Assembly (NCBI GenBank): GCA_900544905.1
Contig: UQXF01000038.1
Location: 1 to 26,694, forward strand
Origin: an uncultured Clostridium sp.
GTDB taxonomy: Bacteria > Bacillota > Clostridia > Lachnospirales > Lachnospiraceae
Direction: 5' to 3'
Length of the DNA stretch: 26,694 nt
In this document: piece by piece, positions 6,406 through 14,037 of the stretch
Numbering within the stretch: position 1 is the first letter of the stretch
How the letters are laid out: each line of letters opens with the position of its first letter
Made by a program: the position numbers and the translations under genes
The notes under the pieces: generated by a model
Databases searched by the model: none
What the model saw: the letters and a program-made list of their open reading frames with translations, nothing else
What the model was told of the DNA's origin: nothing

Positions 6406-7446
6406 ATGAACTGGATAAAAAAATTATATACCCGTATTTTTCCGGCATCAAAATATCAGCTTAAGTTTCAGACAGAAATGCTTCTGAAATCACTCCGGAA
6501 CATGGAGCGAAACAACAACAAGCTATTAACTGAATACATGGAACAAATAAGCAACTCACAAACAAGTATGCTTTCAAACCTAAACGATTCATTAATTAAA
6601 ATTAACGCGACCATGATTCAGCAAAATGAACTAATTACACAATTGCAACATGGAATTTCCGAGCTACAAAGCAAAAACAATATGCAGTTTGAGAAAATGT
6701 CGGAAACCATATCCGCATATACTTCTAATACTGTTAAGAACATGAAAGATATTAACCAATTACAAAGAGATACGCTCGCTCTGGTTCATGAAAATAACTG
6801 GGCATTTATTTTCAACAATACAATATCAGAATCTGAATGGCTGACGAAAAAATCACTATCGTTAGGAAGATGGGCAATTGGTTATCAATGCTCGTATGTT
6901 TTGTACCGTGTGCTTAACGAGGTCAGACCAAAGCACATTTTAGAACTGGGATTGGGACAGAGTACAAAAATTATTGGACAATATTCAAACCACTATAAGG
7001 AAGTACAGCACACTGTAGTGGAAAGCGATTCCCAATGGATAGAATTTTTTACCCACAGTTATCCATTGGAACAAAATACAAATATTTTACATTGCAATTA
7101 TGCCATGGAAGATTTCCAAAATCATTCAGAAATCAGAGTATTTGAGGGATTTGATGAAGCGATTAAGGATAAGCAGTTTGATTTAATTGTCATTGACGCT
7201 CCATTCGGTGGAGATATGCCCGAGCTTTCCAGAATAGATATTCTGAAAAATCTTCCACAATGCCTGAATAAATCATTCGTCATCATTTTTGACGATATAA
7301 ATCGCTTAGGAGAACGCAATTCGTTCAATACTATTACGGAAATTTTAGAAGCCAACGATATTGCTTATGCTGTCGGCTCTTATTATGGTCAGAACACAAC
7401 AGGAGTCATTGTATCAGATGATTTGAAATACATCCGGTCTATGTAA
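6406..7446 (+). CDS. Coiled-coil protein with SAM-methyltransferase-like domain
   Basis: A 346-residue protein. Residues 1-20 are basic and amphipathic, residues about 25-125 are a Gln/Asn-rich coiled coil, and residues about 155-340 look like a class I SAM-dependent methyltransferase: ELGLGQST (180-187) as the glycine-rich motif I, an acidic residue in VVESDS, and DLIVIDAPFGG (about 259-269) as the next core strand. A later FVIIFDDINR segment fits the same fold. The ATG has AAGGAG 8 bases upstream. It is the first gene of the rightward operon, starting 29 bases outside the right recombination site, so it lacks an obvious promoter in the present orientation and should gain one after inversion. 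The substrate could be a sugar of the surface glycan. It might also be a non-catalytic scaffold, since only the fold motifs are recognisable. Confidence 0.72.
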   Translation: MNWIKKLYTRIFPASKYQLKFQTEMLLKSLRNMERNNNKLLTEYMEQISNSQTSMLSNLNDSLIKINATMIQQNELITQLQHGISELQSKNNMQFEKMSETISAYTSNTVKNMKDINQLQRDTLALVHENNWAFIFNNTISESEWLTKKSLSLGRWAIGYQCSYVLYRVLNEVRPKHILELGLGQSTKIIGQYSNHYKEVQHTVVESDSQWIEFFTHSYPLEQNTNILHCNYAMEDFQNHSEIRVFEGFDEAIKDKQFDLIVIDAPFGGDMPELSRIDILKNLPQCLNKSFVIIFDDINRLGERNSFNTITEILEANDIAYAVGSYYGQNTTGVIVSDDLKYIRSM

Positions 7447-7490
7447 TCATATACAGGATAAAAATACTATAAGCAAATAAGTCATATTTT

Positions 7491-7519
7491 CCAAAAGCAG
7501 CTTAAAGCAATGCTTTTGG
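7491..7519 (+). other. Inverted repeat in the leader of the two-domain glycosyltransferase gene
   Basis: CCAAAAGCA (7491-7499) and TGCTTTTGG (7511-7519) form a perfect 9-bp stem with an 11-base loop in the 111-base gap between two genes of the rightward operon. No T run follows on either strand, so it is not a standard terminator. It may be a processing or stability element. Confidence 0.45.
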
Positions 7520-7557
7520 GACGAAATCTACTAAAACGATTCAGAGAGGTAACAAAA

Positions 7558-9546
7558 ATGGATAATATAAAGGTCTCCATTATAATTCCAACATACAACG
7601 TAAGTCCATATATTAGTGAGACGCTAAACAGCTTTATAAACCAGACATTAAAGAATATTCAAATAATTGTGGTAGACGATGGTTCAACTGATGATACGTG
7701 TGAAATTATAACATCCTATGCAAGACAGGATGGCAGAATACAGCTTATCAAACAGGAAAACCAGGGCGCCGGCGTTGCACGCAACAATGGAATGTCCTAT
7801 GCACAAGGCGAATATATTTATTTTTTTGACGGTGACGACTATTGTGAACTCTACTTTTTAAAAGAGGCAGTTAAAAAAGCGGATGAAACCGGTGCGGATA
7901 TTACCGTTTTTGACTACTACCGGGTGGACCAGATAACCGGGAAAAAAACTTTATACCATGGTCTTAACCAGACATTATTGCCATCTGATAAGGAATGTTT
8001 TAACTATCAGGATGTACCCAGCCGAATTTTAAGCATTGTTAATCCAACTCCTTGGAATAAGCTGTATCGAAAAAGTTATATTGAAAAGACCGGATTGAAA
8101 TTTATGGCACTTACAACAACCAATGATATCACCTTTGCTTCGCTTAGCGTTGCTATGGCAAAAAGCATAACCTACATTGACAGACCATTTATGTATTATC
8201 GTATCAATCGCAAGGAAGCGCTCACTACATTTAAGCAGAAAAAACTCAATAACGTATTATTAGCAGTGCAAGAAGTAATCAATCAGGCGAATAAATTAGA
8301 ATACGCTGAAGCAATCAAACCTTCTATTTTATATTTTTCAATGAGTAACTATATCTATGCGCTAAATAATTATGCAGGTAAATTCCGCTCAAAATATTAT
8401 CGGAGATATTATAAAACCTTACATAAAATTTTTAATTCTGACCTATTTAGAAAATGCAAATCAAGTGATATAAACAATAACAAATTGTATAGTCAATTTC
8501 GCGACATACAAAGCAATTCCTACCAAATGAAATTCCTTAAAAAAGGGAAAGCAAAAATTTCCAGAATCGTAAAAAGCAAATTAAAGGCGGTTTATCCGTT
8601 AACCATGCGAAAATTTGAACATTTTACAAAAAAAGAGTCAAAGGAACAACAGGAAATCAAAAGACTTAACAATACTGTAAATGCATTACGCTGTGATATA
8701 AGACAGCTTCAGGAAACCATTTGCGGCTTAAGTTCTTTTCTTAATATTACCGGTGTAAATAACGTTTCCAGGACACCCCGCATAATTGTCTCCATGACCA
8801 CATATCCAGCAAGAATTAACACCGTTGCTGCTGCCATAGAAAGCATTATGAATCAAACAATCAAAGCAGATAAGATTATACTGTGGCTGGCAAAGGAGAA
8901 TTTTCCTGACGGAATCTCCAAATTACCAGAACGTCTATTGCAAATGCAATCACGCGGACTGGAAATCAGATGGACTGACTACGACTATAAATCTTTCAAA
9001 AAAATAATTCCTGCCCTTCAGGAATTTCCGGATGATATAATCATCACAGTAGATGACGATTTAATCTACGACAAATGCATGATTGAACTTTTATATGAAT
9101 CTTACAAAAAATATCCAAATGCAATTTCGGCTATGCGTGTTCATCGTATCATGTTTGACACAAGCGGTAATATTCTGCCATATCGTGAGTGGGTAAAAGA
9201 AGATTCTAGTTTTATAGGCGTAGACAGAATGGATTTAATGGCGACTACCGGAGCAGGAACATTATTTCCACCACACATTTTACCTGATGAAACACTTAAT
9301 TGGAATAAAATCCAGGAGCTTTGTCCGTATGCGGATGATATCTGGATGAAGATAATGACTGTAATGAACGACATTAACACCGTTCTGGTCAGAGAAAACC
9401 GCCGATTGGTTTATATTGCAGACAGCCAGGAAGAAACCTTATGGAACATTAACTGCAATGAAAATGATATTCAGCTGGCAAATATCATTGAATATTATAA
9501 GGAAGCTGATTTGACTTCTAAATTATTGAATGGAAAACGAGGATAA
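7558..9546 (+). CDS. Two-domain glycosyltransferase
   Basis: A 662-residue cytoplasmic protein. The N-terminal domain is a classical GT2, with KVSIIIPTYN at the start, DDGST (40-44), DGDD (91-94) as the divalent-metal/nucleotide motif, and a later NPTPWNKLYRKSYI segment typical of family 2 enzymes in capsule loci. A basic linker and short coiled coil (about 355-400) lead to a second glycosyltransferase-like domain (about 405-655) that begins RIIVSMTTYPARI and carries ITVDDDLIYD as its DXD-type motif. The second domain resembles proteins often found alone in polysaccharide clusters, so this is a fusion able to add two sugars. I chose ATG 7558 because GAGAGG lies upstream; ATG 7510 is in the loop of a hairpin and has no ribosome site. 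It belongs to the rightward, predicted phase-variable operon. Confidence 0.87.
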   Translation: MDNIKVSIIIPTYNVSPYISETLNSFINQTLKNIQIIVVDDGSTDDTCEIITSYARQDGRIQLIKQENQGAGVARNNGMSYAQGEYIYFFDGDDYCELYFLKEAVKKADETGADITVFDYYRVDQITGKKTLYHGLNQTLLPSDKECFNYQDVPSRILSIVNPTPWNKLYRKSYIEKTGLKFMALTTTNDITFASLSVAMAKSITYIDRPFMYYRINRKEALTTFKQKKLNNVLLAVQEVINQANKLEYAEAIKPSILYFSMSNYIYALNNYAGKFRSKYYRRYYKTLHKIFNSDLFRKCKSSDINNNKLYSQFRDIQSNSYQMKFLKKGKAKISRIVKSKLKAVYPLTMRKFEHFTKKESKEQQEIKRLNNTVNALRCDIRQLQETICGLSSFLNITGVNNVSRTPRIIVSMTTYPARINTVAAAIESIMNQTIKADKIILWLAKENFPDGISKLPERLLQMQSRGLEIRWTDYDYKSFKKIIPALQEFPDDIIITVDDDLIYDKCMIELLYESYKKYPNAISAMRVHRIMFDTSGNILPYREWVKEDSSFIGVDRMDLMATTGAGTLFPPHILPDETLNWNKIQELCPYADDIWMKIMTVMNDINTVLVRENRRLVYIADSQEETLWNINCNENDIQLANIIEYYKEADLTSKLLNGKRG

Positions 9547-9578
9547 TAACACAGGCAAATAGAGAAAGGAAAATTATC

Positions 9579-11174
9579 ATGTACATCACCCAGACAATAT
9601 ATAACAGCTATAAACAAATTGAAAAAAAATATATCGTTACATTTATTTCAACCATTGTGATTGGTTTATTTGCTCATGCATTTATCATGTTAAATGTACT
9701 TCATAATTATGACAATATTACTAATACTCCAAAAGGCGGTTGGGTTGGTTTATCCTCTGGAAGATGGTTGTTGGAATTGCTCCAAAACTTTGCTAATAAT
9801 CACGGATGGAACTATAACATTCCTGTTTTTAAATGTTTTCTTGCTCTTATTATTTTATCACTAAGTTCCTGTCTCATCATATCCATTTATCATATTAACG
9901 ATATGATATACTGTATACTTATCGGCGGTGTCCTTGTCACTTTTCCATCTGTTACCAGCATGATGTTTTTCTCATACTGTGTTCATTACTACGCTGTTGC
10001 CATTTTTTTAGTAGTTTTTGCAATTTACCTTGTCAAAAAGGGACGGCTGGTCATTCCTGCGATATTGATGGCAATGTCCTGTGGAATTTATCAGGCATAT
10101 TTTCCATTAGCCATTACTATGATTCTATTACTTTTCCTGTATGAAATGATTACATCCCATTACAGCTTCACCGATAACCTTGTCCGGGGAATTAAATATG
10201 TTTTCATTTTGATACTGGGTCTAACTTTATACTATATTGTTTTACAATTATTTCTCTCTATGTATAAAGTGGAATTAAGTGATTATAAAGGAATCAATCA
10301 GATGGGCATAAATTTAAATGAGATACCCGTCATATTAAAAAATGTATATGCCACCTTTTTTAAATTCCCATTTACCGAATATTGGGACATTAACCAGTCT
10401 TTTCTGGCTAAAGCATGCATTCTGCTCTTTTATATAATCAGTGCGGCATTGATTGCAGTTTCTCTTCATAAAAAACAAGGATTAGTAAAACTGGAGATTA
10501 TTGTAAGCACTGCCATGCTCCCTGTCGCCGTAAATGCAATTCTGGTTATGTGCCATGAAGATTATATTTATACGATAATGGTATACTCCATGGTTTTTCT
10601 TTATCTTTTGCCGGTCATATTAATTGAAACATTTAATGATTGCAGCAGCGAATTATCTCATTCCAAAAAGGTGTTTATAGATATTCAGAATGCTGTTATT
10701 ACATTGCTTTTATCTCTTGTGATTGTGAATTATATTTGGAATGCCAATGGAAATTACCTCAGTTTATATTACGCAGACCAACAGACCATCCATTATTTCC
10801 AGACGCTGATTACCCGTATCAAGTCCACCGAAAACTATACGGACGAGCTTCCGGTGCTGTATGTCGGCAAAACAATAGAGGATGCCTCATTTCACCATTT
10901 TATATACGAAGATACTCCATTTTTGTATGGTGGAAACAATACCAGTACCTACTTAATCAACAGCTATTCCCGTTTACGCTGGGTTAAACGTTATCTTGGA
11001 TTTAATCCACCACAACTCACTGACCAGAAAGAAATAAACAGCTTTTCAAATAATGCAGCAGTTATGGCAATGCCCTGTTATCCGGACGATGGTTCAATTA
11101 AAATAATAGATGGTGTAATTGTTGTCAAATTCTCGGAAGAAACAGACTTTATCATATCAAATGGTGGAAATTAA
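9579..11174 (+). CDS. GtrII-type membrane glucosyltransferase-domain protein
   Basis: A 531-residue integral membrane protein with about ten or eleven hydrophobic segments and a soluble C-terminal stretch of about 110 residues. The first loop after helix 1 reads HNYDNITNTP and then GGWVGLSSGRWLLELL. The YDN and GRW elements and the overall layout fit the glucosyltransferase GtrII family, whose members use polyprenyl-phosphate-linked glucose on the outer face of the membrane to decorate O-antigen or other glycans. The start has GAGAAAGGA upstream. It lies between a cytoplasmic glycosyltransferase and a GtrB-like gene, so a donor made by the latter would be used here. Family assignment is good; the sugar (glucose or other) and the acceptor are inferred. 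Confidence 0.82.
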   Translation: MYITQTIYNSYKQIEKKYIVTFISTIVIGLFAHAFIMLNVLHNYDNITNTPKGGWVGLSSGRWLLELLQNFANNHGWNYNIPVFKCFLALIILSLSSCLIISIYHINDMIYCILIGGVLVTFPSVTSMMFFSYCVHYYAVAIFLVVFAIYLVKKGRLVIPAILMAMSCGIYQAYFPLAITMILLLFLYEMITSHYSFTDNLVRGIKYVFILILGLTLYYIVLQLFLSMYKVELSDYKGINQMGINLNEIPVILKNVYATFFKFPFTEYWDINQSFLAKACILLFYIISAALIAVSLHKKQGLVKLEIIVSTAMLPVAVNAILVMCHEDYIYTIMVYSMVFLYLLPVILIETFNDCSSELSHSKKVFIDIQNAVITLLLSLVIVNYIWNANGNYLSLYYADQQTIHYFQTLITRIKSTENYTDELPVLYVGKTIEDASFHHFIYEDTPFLYGGNNTSTYLINSYSRLRWVKRYLGFNPPQLTDQKEINSFSNNAAVMAMPCYPDDGSIKIIDGVIVVKFSEETDFIISNGGN

Positions 11175-11202
11175 AGTATACAAAAAGCAGGAGGAATAAT
11201 AT

Positions 11203-12123
11203 ATGTGTACATTATCCGTAATATTACCAGCTTATAACGAAGAAAAGATGATTAGAAAAGCAATAGAAAAAATAGGGCAGATTCTATGTTCAGAGCATAT
11301 AGAATATGAGATTGTTTTTGTAGATGACGGTTCAAAGGACAAAACATGGCAGCGGATAGAAGAAGCGGCTTCTGCAGACAATCATGTTGTGGGCGTACAC
11401 TTTTCACGAAATTTCGGAAAAGAGGCTGCAATCTTTGCCGGACTGGCAAGTGCTGCCGGAGACTGCTGTGCTGTAATGGATTGTGACTTGCAACACCCTC
11501 CGGAGACTCTTGTCGAGATGTACCGCTTATGGGAAAATGGATACGAGGTTGTCGAAGGGGTGAAACGAAGCAGGGGAAAAGAAAACCTTGCCTACAAATT
11601 AAGCGCCGGGCTTTTTTACAAAATAATATCCATGGCTGTAAAAATTGATATGTCAAGAGCTTCTGATTTTAAGCTGTTAGACCGCCGGGCTGTCAATGCT
11701 TTGCTGGAAATGCAGGAGAAAAATGCCTTTTTCAGAGCACTGTCCTCTTGGATAGGGTTTGAAAAAACCCAAGTAGAATTTGATGTAAGGGAACGGGAGG
11801 AAGGAGAATCAAAATGGTCAACCCTGTCACTTGTCAAATATGCTGTTACAAATATTGCTGCCTTTTCTTCTTTACCAATGCAGATAGTTACTGTTGCCGG
11901 AGCTATTTCTTTTTTACTTGCAATTATTCTTGGAATACAGACACTTGCCCACTATATTAGTGGTATGGCAATAGAAGGATTCACAACTGTGATTCTGCTG
12001 ATTTTGTTTATTGGCAGTATGATTATGATGAGCATGGGAATCACAGGCTATTACATTTCAAAGATATATGAAGAGGTAAAGGGCAGACCACGATATATTA
12101 TCTCAAAATTTACAGGAAAATAA
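11203..12123 (+). CDS. GtrB-like polyprenyl-phosphate glycosyltransferase
   Basis: A 306-residue GT2 enzyme of the GtrB/dolichol-phosphate-sugar synthase type. It begins LSVILPAYNEEKMIRKAI, has VDDGSKDKT (40-48), the signature FSRNFGKEAAIFAGL (about 67-81) and DCDLQHPP (93-100), and ends with two C-terminal transmembrane helices (about 222-250 and 260-290) followed by YISKIYEEVKGRPRYI. The family transfers a sugar, usually glucose, from UDP-sugar to polyprenyl phosphate on the cytoplasmic face. The product would be the donor for the GtrII-like protein encoded just upstream. GGAGGAATAATAT gives a strong ribosome site. It is the last gene of the rightward operon, followed by a hairpin. No GtrA-type flippase gene is adjacent, so the lipid-linked sugar must be flipped by another protein or spontaneously. 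Confidence 0.9.
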   Translation: MCTLSVILPAYNEEKMIRKAIEKIGQILCSEHIEYEIVFVDDGSKDKTWQRIEEAASADNHVVGVHFSRNFGKEAAIFAGLASAAGDCCAVMDCDLQHPPETLVEMYRLWENGYEVVEGVKRSRGKENLAYKLSAGLFYKIISMAVKIDMSRASDFKLLDRRAVNALLEMQEKNAFFRALSSWIGFEKTQVEFDVREREEGESKWSTLSLVKYAVTNIAAFSSLPMQIVTVAGAISFLLAIILGIQTLAHYISGMAIEGFTTVILLILFIGSMIMMSMGITGYYISKIYEEVKGRPRYIISKFTGK

Positions 12124-12126
12124 TGC

Positions 12127-12162
12127 AGGGCTATAGAATCATATGAAAGGTTCTATAGCCCT
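12127..12162 (+). terminator. Hairpin at the end of the rightward operon
   Basis: A perfect 12-bp stem, AGGGCTATAGAA (12127-12138) with TTCTATAGCCCT (12151-12162), closes a 12-base loop and starts 4 bases after the GtrB-like stop. No clear T run follows, so it may be a weak terminator or 3'-end stability hairpin. It separates the rightward operon from the converging minus-strand gene. Confidence 0.6.
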
Positions 12163-12208
12163 ATACACAATATAATCTCTTCATTTGTAAGTGTTTTATC
12201 AACACCAG

Positions 12209-12649
12209 CTAACACGCTGTCAATTCCTTCAGAATCTCCTCATGTCTCTGGAGCTTCCGGCTATGGGACTGAACCGTTTCCTTCAACGGGGTAATATAGT
12301 CTAACTGGCTGGCTATTTCGGTATTCCGCTTTTTATATTCCTGGACATTGACATGCATATTCTGCATGTCAAACAGTGCAGAAAATTTTGATGACATAGT
12401 ATTCTCCATCACCGTCAACTGCTGCACCGTGTATCTTTGAAAGCCAATCAATTCTTCTTCTAAAGTATCCACACGTTTTTCCAGCCTGTCTATCCGTTCT
12501 TCCAGCCTGTCTATCCGCTCTTCCAGCCTGTCTATCCGTTCTTCCAGCCTGTCTATCCGCTCTTCCAGCCTGTCCAGTCTTTGTTCCAAACGCTGGCTCT
12601 GTTCATCCAGCAGACTTTTAATGTTCCGTAAGTCTTCTTCTGTTAACAT
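12209..12649 (-). CDS. Small coiled-coil protein with heptad tandem repeats
   Basis: A 146-residue hypothetical protein. After a short N-terminal helix, the heptad RLEERID is repeated four times in perfect form (about residues 27-54) with variant copies on each side (RLEQRLD, RLEKRVD), giving an uninterrupted charged coiled coil. A second helical region fills the C-terminal half. There is no signal peptide or membrane segment, so a cytoplasmic oligomer or scaffold is likely. AAAGGAG lies upstream of ATG 12649. It follows the UDP-glucose dehydrogenase gene on the same strand after about 115 bases, and it converges with the rightward operon. Similar coiled-coil proteins are common hypothetical genes in clostridia. 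I do not assign a function. Confidence 0.75.
   Translation of the reverse strand: MLTEEDLRNIKSLLDEQSQRLEQRLDRLEERIDRLEERIDRLEERIDRLEERIDRLEKRVDTLEEELIGFQRYTVQQLTVMENTMSSKFSALFDMQNMHVNVQEYKKRNTEIASQLDYITPLKETVQSHSRKLQRHEEILKELTAC
12479..12583 (-). repeat. 21-bp in-frame tandem repeat
   Basis: Four 21-bp units (12479-12499, 12500-12520, 12521-12541, 12542-12562) and a degenerate fifth encode RLEERID heptads. The units differ by one base and alternate C and T at that base, so the array looks like a duplicated 42-bp dimer. Copy-number change would alter coiled-coil length without a frameshift. Confidence 0.85.
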
Positions 12650-12665
12650 ATAACATTCTCCTTTC

Positions 12666-12733
12666 TATCACAAGTGGCATCCACCTTTTTATCCAGTTTA
12701 ACATGAATAGAATAGAACGTCCAACTTGTGATA
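12666..12733. repeat. Inverted repeat around the leader of the coiled-coil gene
   Basis: TATCACAAGT (12666-12675) and ACTTGTGATA (12724-12733) are perfect 10-bp inverted arms 48 bases apart. The inner arm lies next to the AAAGGAG ribosome site of the 12649 start. A weak promoter, TTGGAC then TTAAAC with a 17-base spacer on the minus strand, falls between them. A regulatory hairpin or an operator pair is possible. Confidence 0.35.
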
Positions 12734-12763
12734 CAAGGCTATTGTTTTGCCTGCAAACAGCTA

Positions 12764-13966
12764 TTAATCCCTGGAATACAAATCCCTTGTATATACCTTA
12801 TCTGCCACATCCGCCAGTTCCTCGCTGTTACGGTTTGCCACAATTACATCTGCCATTTTCTTGAATTCATCAAAATCGGTAATCACTTTACTGTTAAAGA
12901 ATGTTTCCTCCTTCAGGGTTGGCTCATATATAACAACCTCCACACCATTTGCCTTAATCCGCTTCATGACGCCCTGGATGGAAGACTGGCGGAAGTTATC
13001 TGAATTTGCCTTCATGGTCAGACGGTAAATGCCCACAACCGCATTCTTGTTCTCCGGGAATCCTGCCTTGTGAAGAATCTGCTCTGCAATAAAGTCTTTT
13101 CTGGTACTATTTGCATCCACAATAGCAGCAATAATATTATTCGGGACATCCTCATAGTTGGCTAAAAGCTGTTTTGTATCCTTTGGCAGACAGTATCCAC
13201 CATAGCCGAAGGAAGGGTTGTTATAATGTGTTCCGATTCTAGGGTCAAGACCGATACCCTCAATTATCTGCTTTGTATTAAGCCCTCTTACCTCTGCATA
13301 GGTATCCAGTTCGTTGAAGAAGGATACGCGGAGTGCTAAATAAGTGTTTGCAAACAGCTTAACCGCCTCAGCCTCTGTTGGGTTTGTATATAAAATGTCA
13401 ATATTTTCCTTAATCGCACCCTCAGCCAGCAGACCGGCAAATGTATGGGCAGCCTTTACCAGACGCTCATCCTCAAGAGGCGCTCCCACAATAATACGTG
13501 AAGGATACAGATTATCATATAACGCTCTTCCCTCTCTCAAAAACTCCGGTGAAAAAATAATATTATCACAGTTATATTTTTCTCTTACGGATAAGGTATA
13601 TCCAACCGGTACAGTGGACTTAACAACCATGATTGCATTCGGATTAATCTTCATAACCAGCTCAATTACACTCTCAACAGAAGATGTGTCAAAATAATTC
13701 TTCTGTGGGTCATAATTCGTCGGTGTGGAAATAATAACAAAATCTGCATCCTTATACGCCAGTTCCGCATCTGTTGTTGCCGTAAGATGCAAATCCTTTG
13801 TTGAAAGATATTCTTCAATCTCTGTATCCACAATCGGTGACTTCTTGTTATTAATCATGTCTACCTTTTCCGGAATAATATCCACGGCATATACTTCGTT
13901 ATGCTGTGAAAGTAAAATTGAATTTGATAATCCTACATAACCTGTTCCTGCTACTGCAATTTTCAT
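12764..13966 (-). CDS. ugd: UDP-glucose 6-dehydrogenase (nucleotide-sugar dehydrogenase)
   Basis: A 400-residue enzyme expected to oxidise UDP-glucose to UDP-glucuronate with two NAD+. The N-terminal NAD domain starts MKIAVAGTGYVGLSNS, with GTGYVG at 7-12. The middle has SPEFLREGRA. The active-site motif FGYGGYCLPKD places the catalytic cysteine at about C259. The C-terminal UDP-binding domain includes VGIYRLTMKANSDNFR. Length fits the short bacterial Ugd/HasB type. I chose ATG 13966 because GGAGG lies 8 bases upstream; an in-frame TTG at 13981 overlaps that site. It is the last large gene of the surface-polymer operon, after a 71-base A+T-rich gap in which I see TATAAT-like boxes but no good -35. 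UDP-glucuronate would supply an acidic sugar, perhaps the acceptor for the TupA-like protein at 5131. Another UDP-hexose substrate is possible. Confidence 0.9.
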   Translation of the reverse strand: MKIAVAGTGYVGLSNSILLSQHNEVYAVDIIPEKVDMINNKKSPIVDTEIEEYLSTKDLHLTATTDAELAYKDADFVIISTPTNYDPQKNYFDTSSVESVIELVMKINPNAIMVVKSTVPVGYTLSVREKYNCDNIIFSPEFLREGRALYDNLYPSRIIVGAPLEDERLVKAAHTFAGLLAEGAIKENIDILYTNPTEAEAVKLFANTYLALRVSFFNELDTYAEVRGLNTKQIIEGIGLDPRIGTHYNNPSFGYGGYCLPKDTKQLLANYEDVPNNIIAAIVDANSTRKDFIAEQILHKAGFPENKNAVVGIYRLTMKANSDNFRQSSIQGVMKRIKANGVEVVIYEPTLKEETFFNSKVITDFDEFKKMADVIVANRNSEELADVADKVYTRDLYSRD

Positions 13967-14037
13967 CTTCTTTTCCTCCAAAATTATAATTATTGTATAT
14001 ATGCATTTTATAAAAAATTCTGTTCTTATCCGTAAAT

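Noticed and set aside
7510..7557. Upstream ATG extension of the two-domain glycosyltransferase
   Set aside because: No ribosome site, and the ATG falls in a hairpin loop. The GT2 fold begins right after ATG 7558.
11252..11656. 134-codon minus-strand frame opposite the GtrB-like gene
   Set aside because: The GtrB-like frame has full family motifs; this is its antisense shadow.
12479..12583. Short regular repeats considered as a CRISPR array
   Set aside because: Units are contiguous with no spacers and encode protein heptads in frame.
12731..12791. ATACAAGG and CCTTGTAT arms near the end of ugd considered as a terminator
   Set aside because: One arm is inside the coding region, the loop is about 45 bases and there is no T run.
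13967..13981. TTG start for the UDP-glucose dehydrogenase
   Set aside because: The TTG overlaps the GGAGG that serves the ATG at 13966. The NAD-binding strand starts at that ATG.
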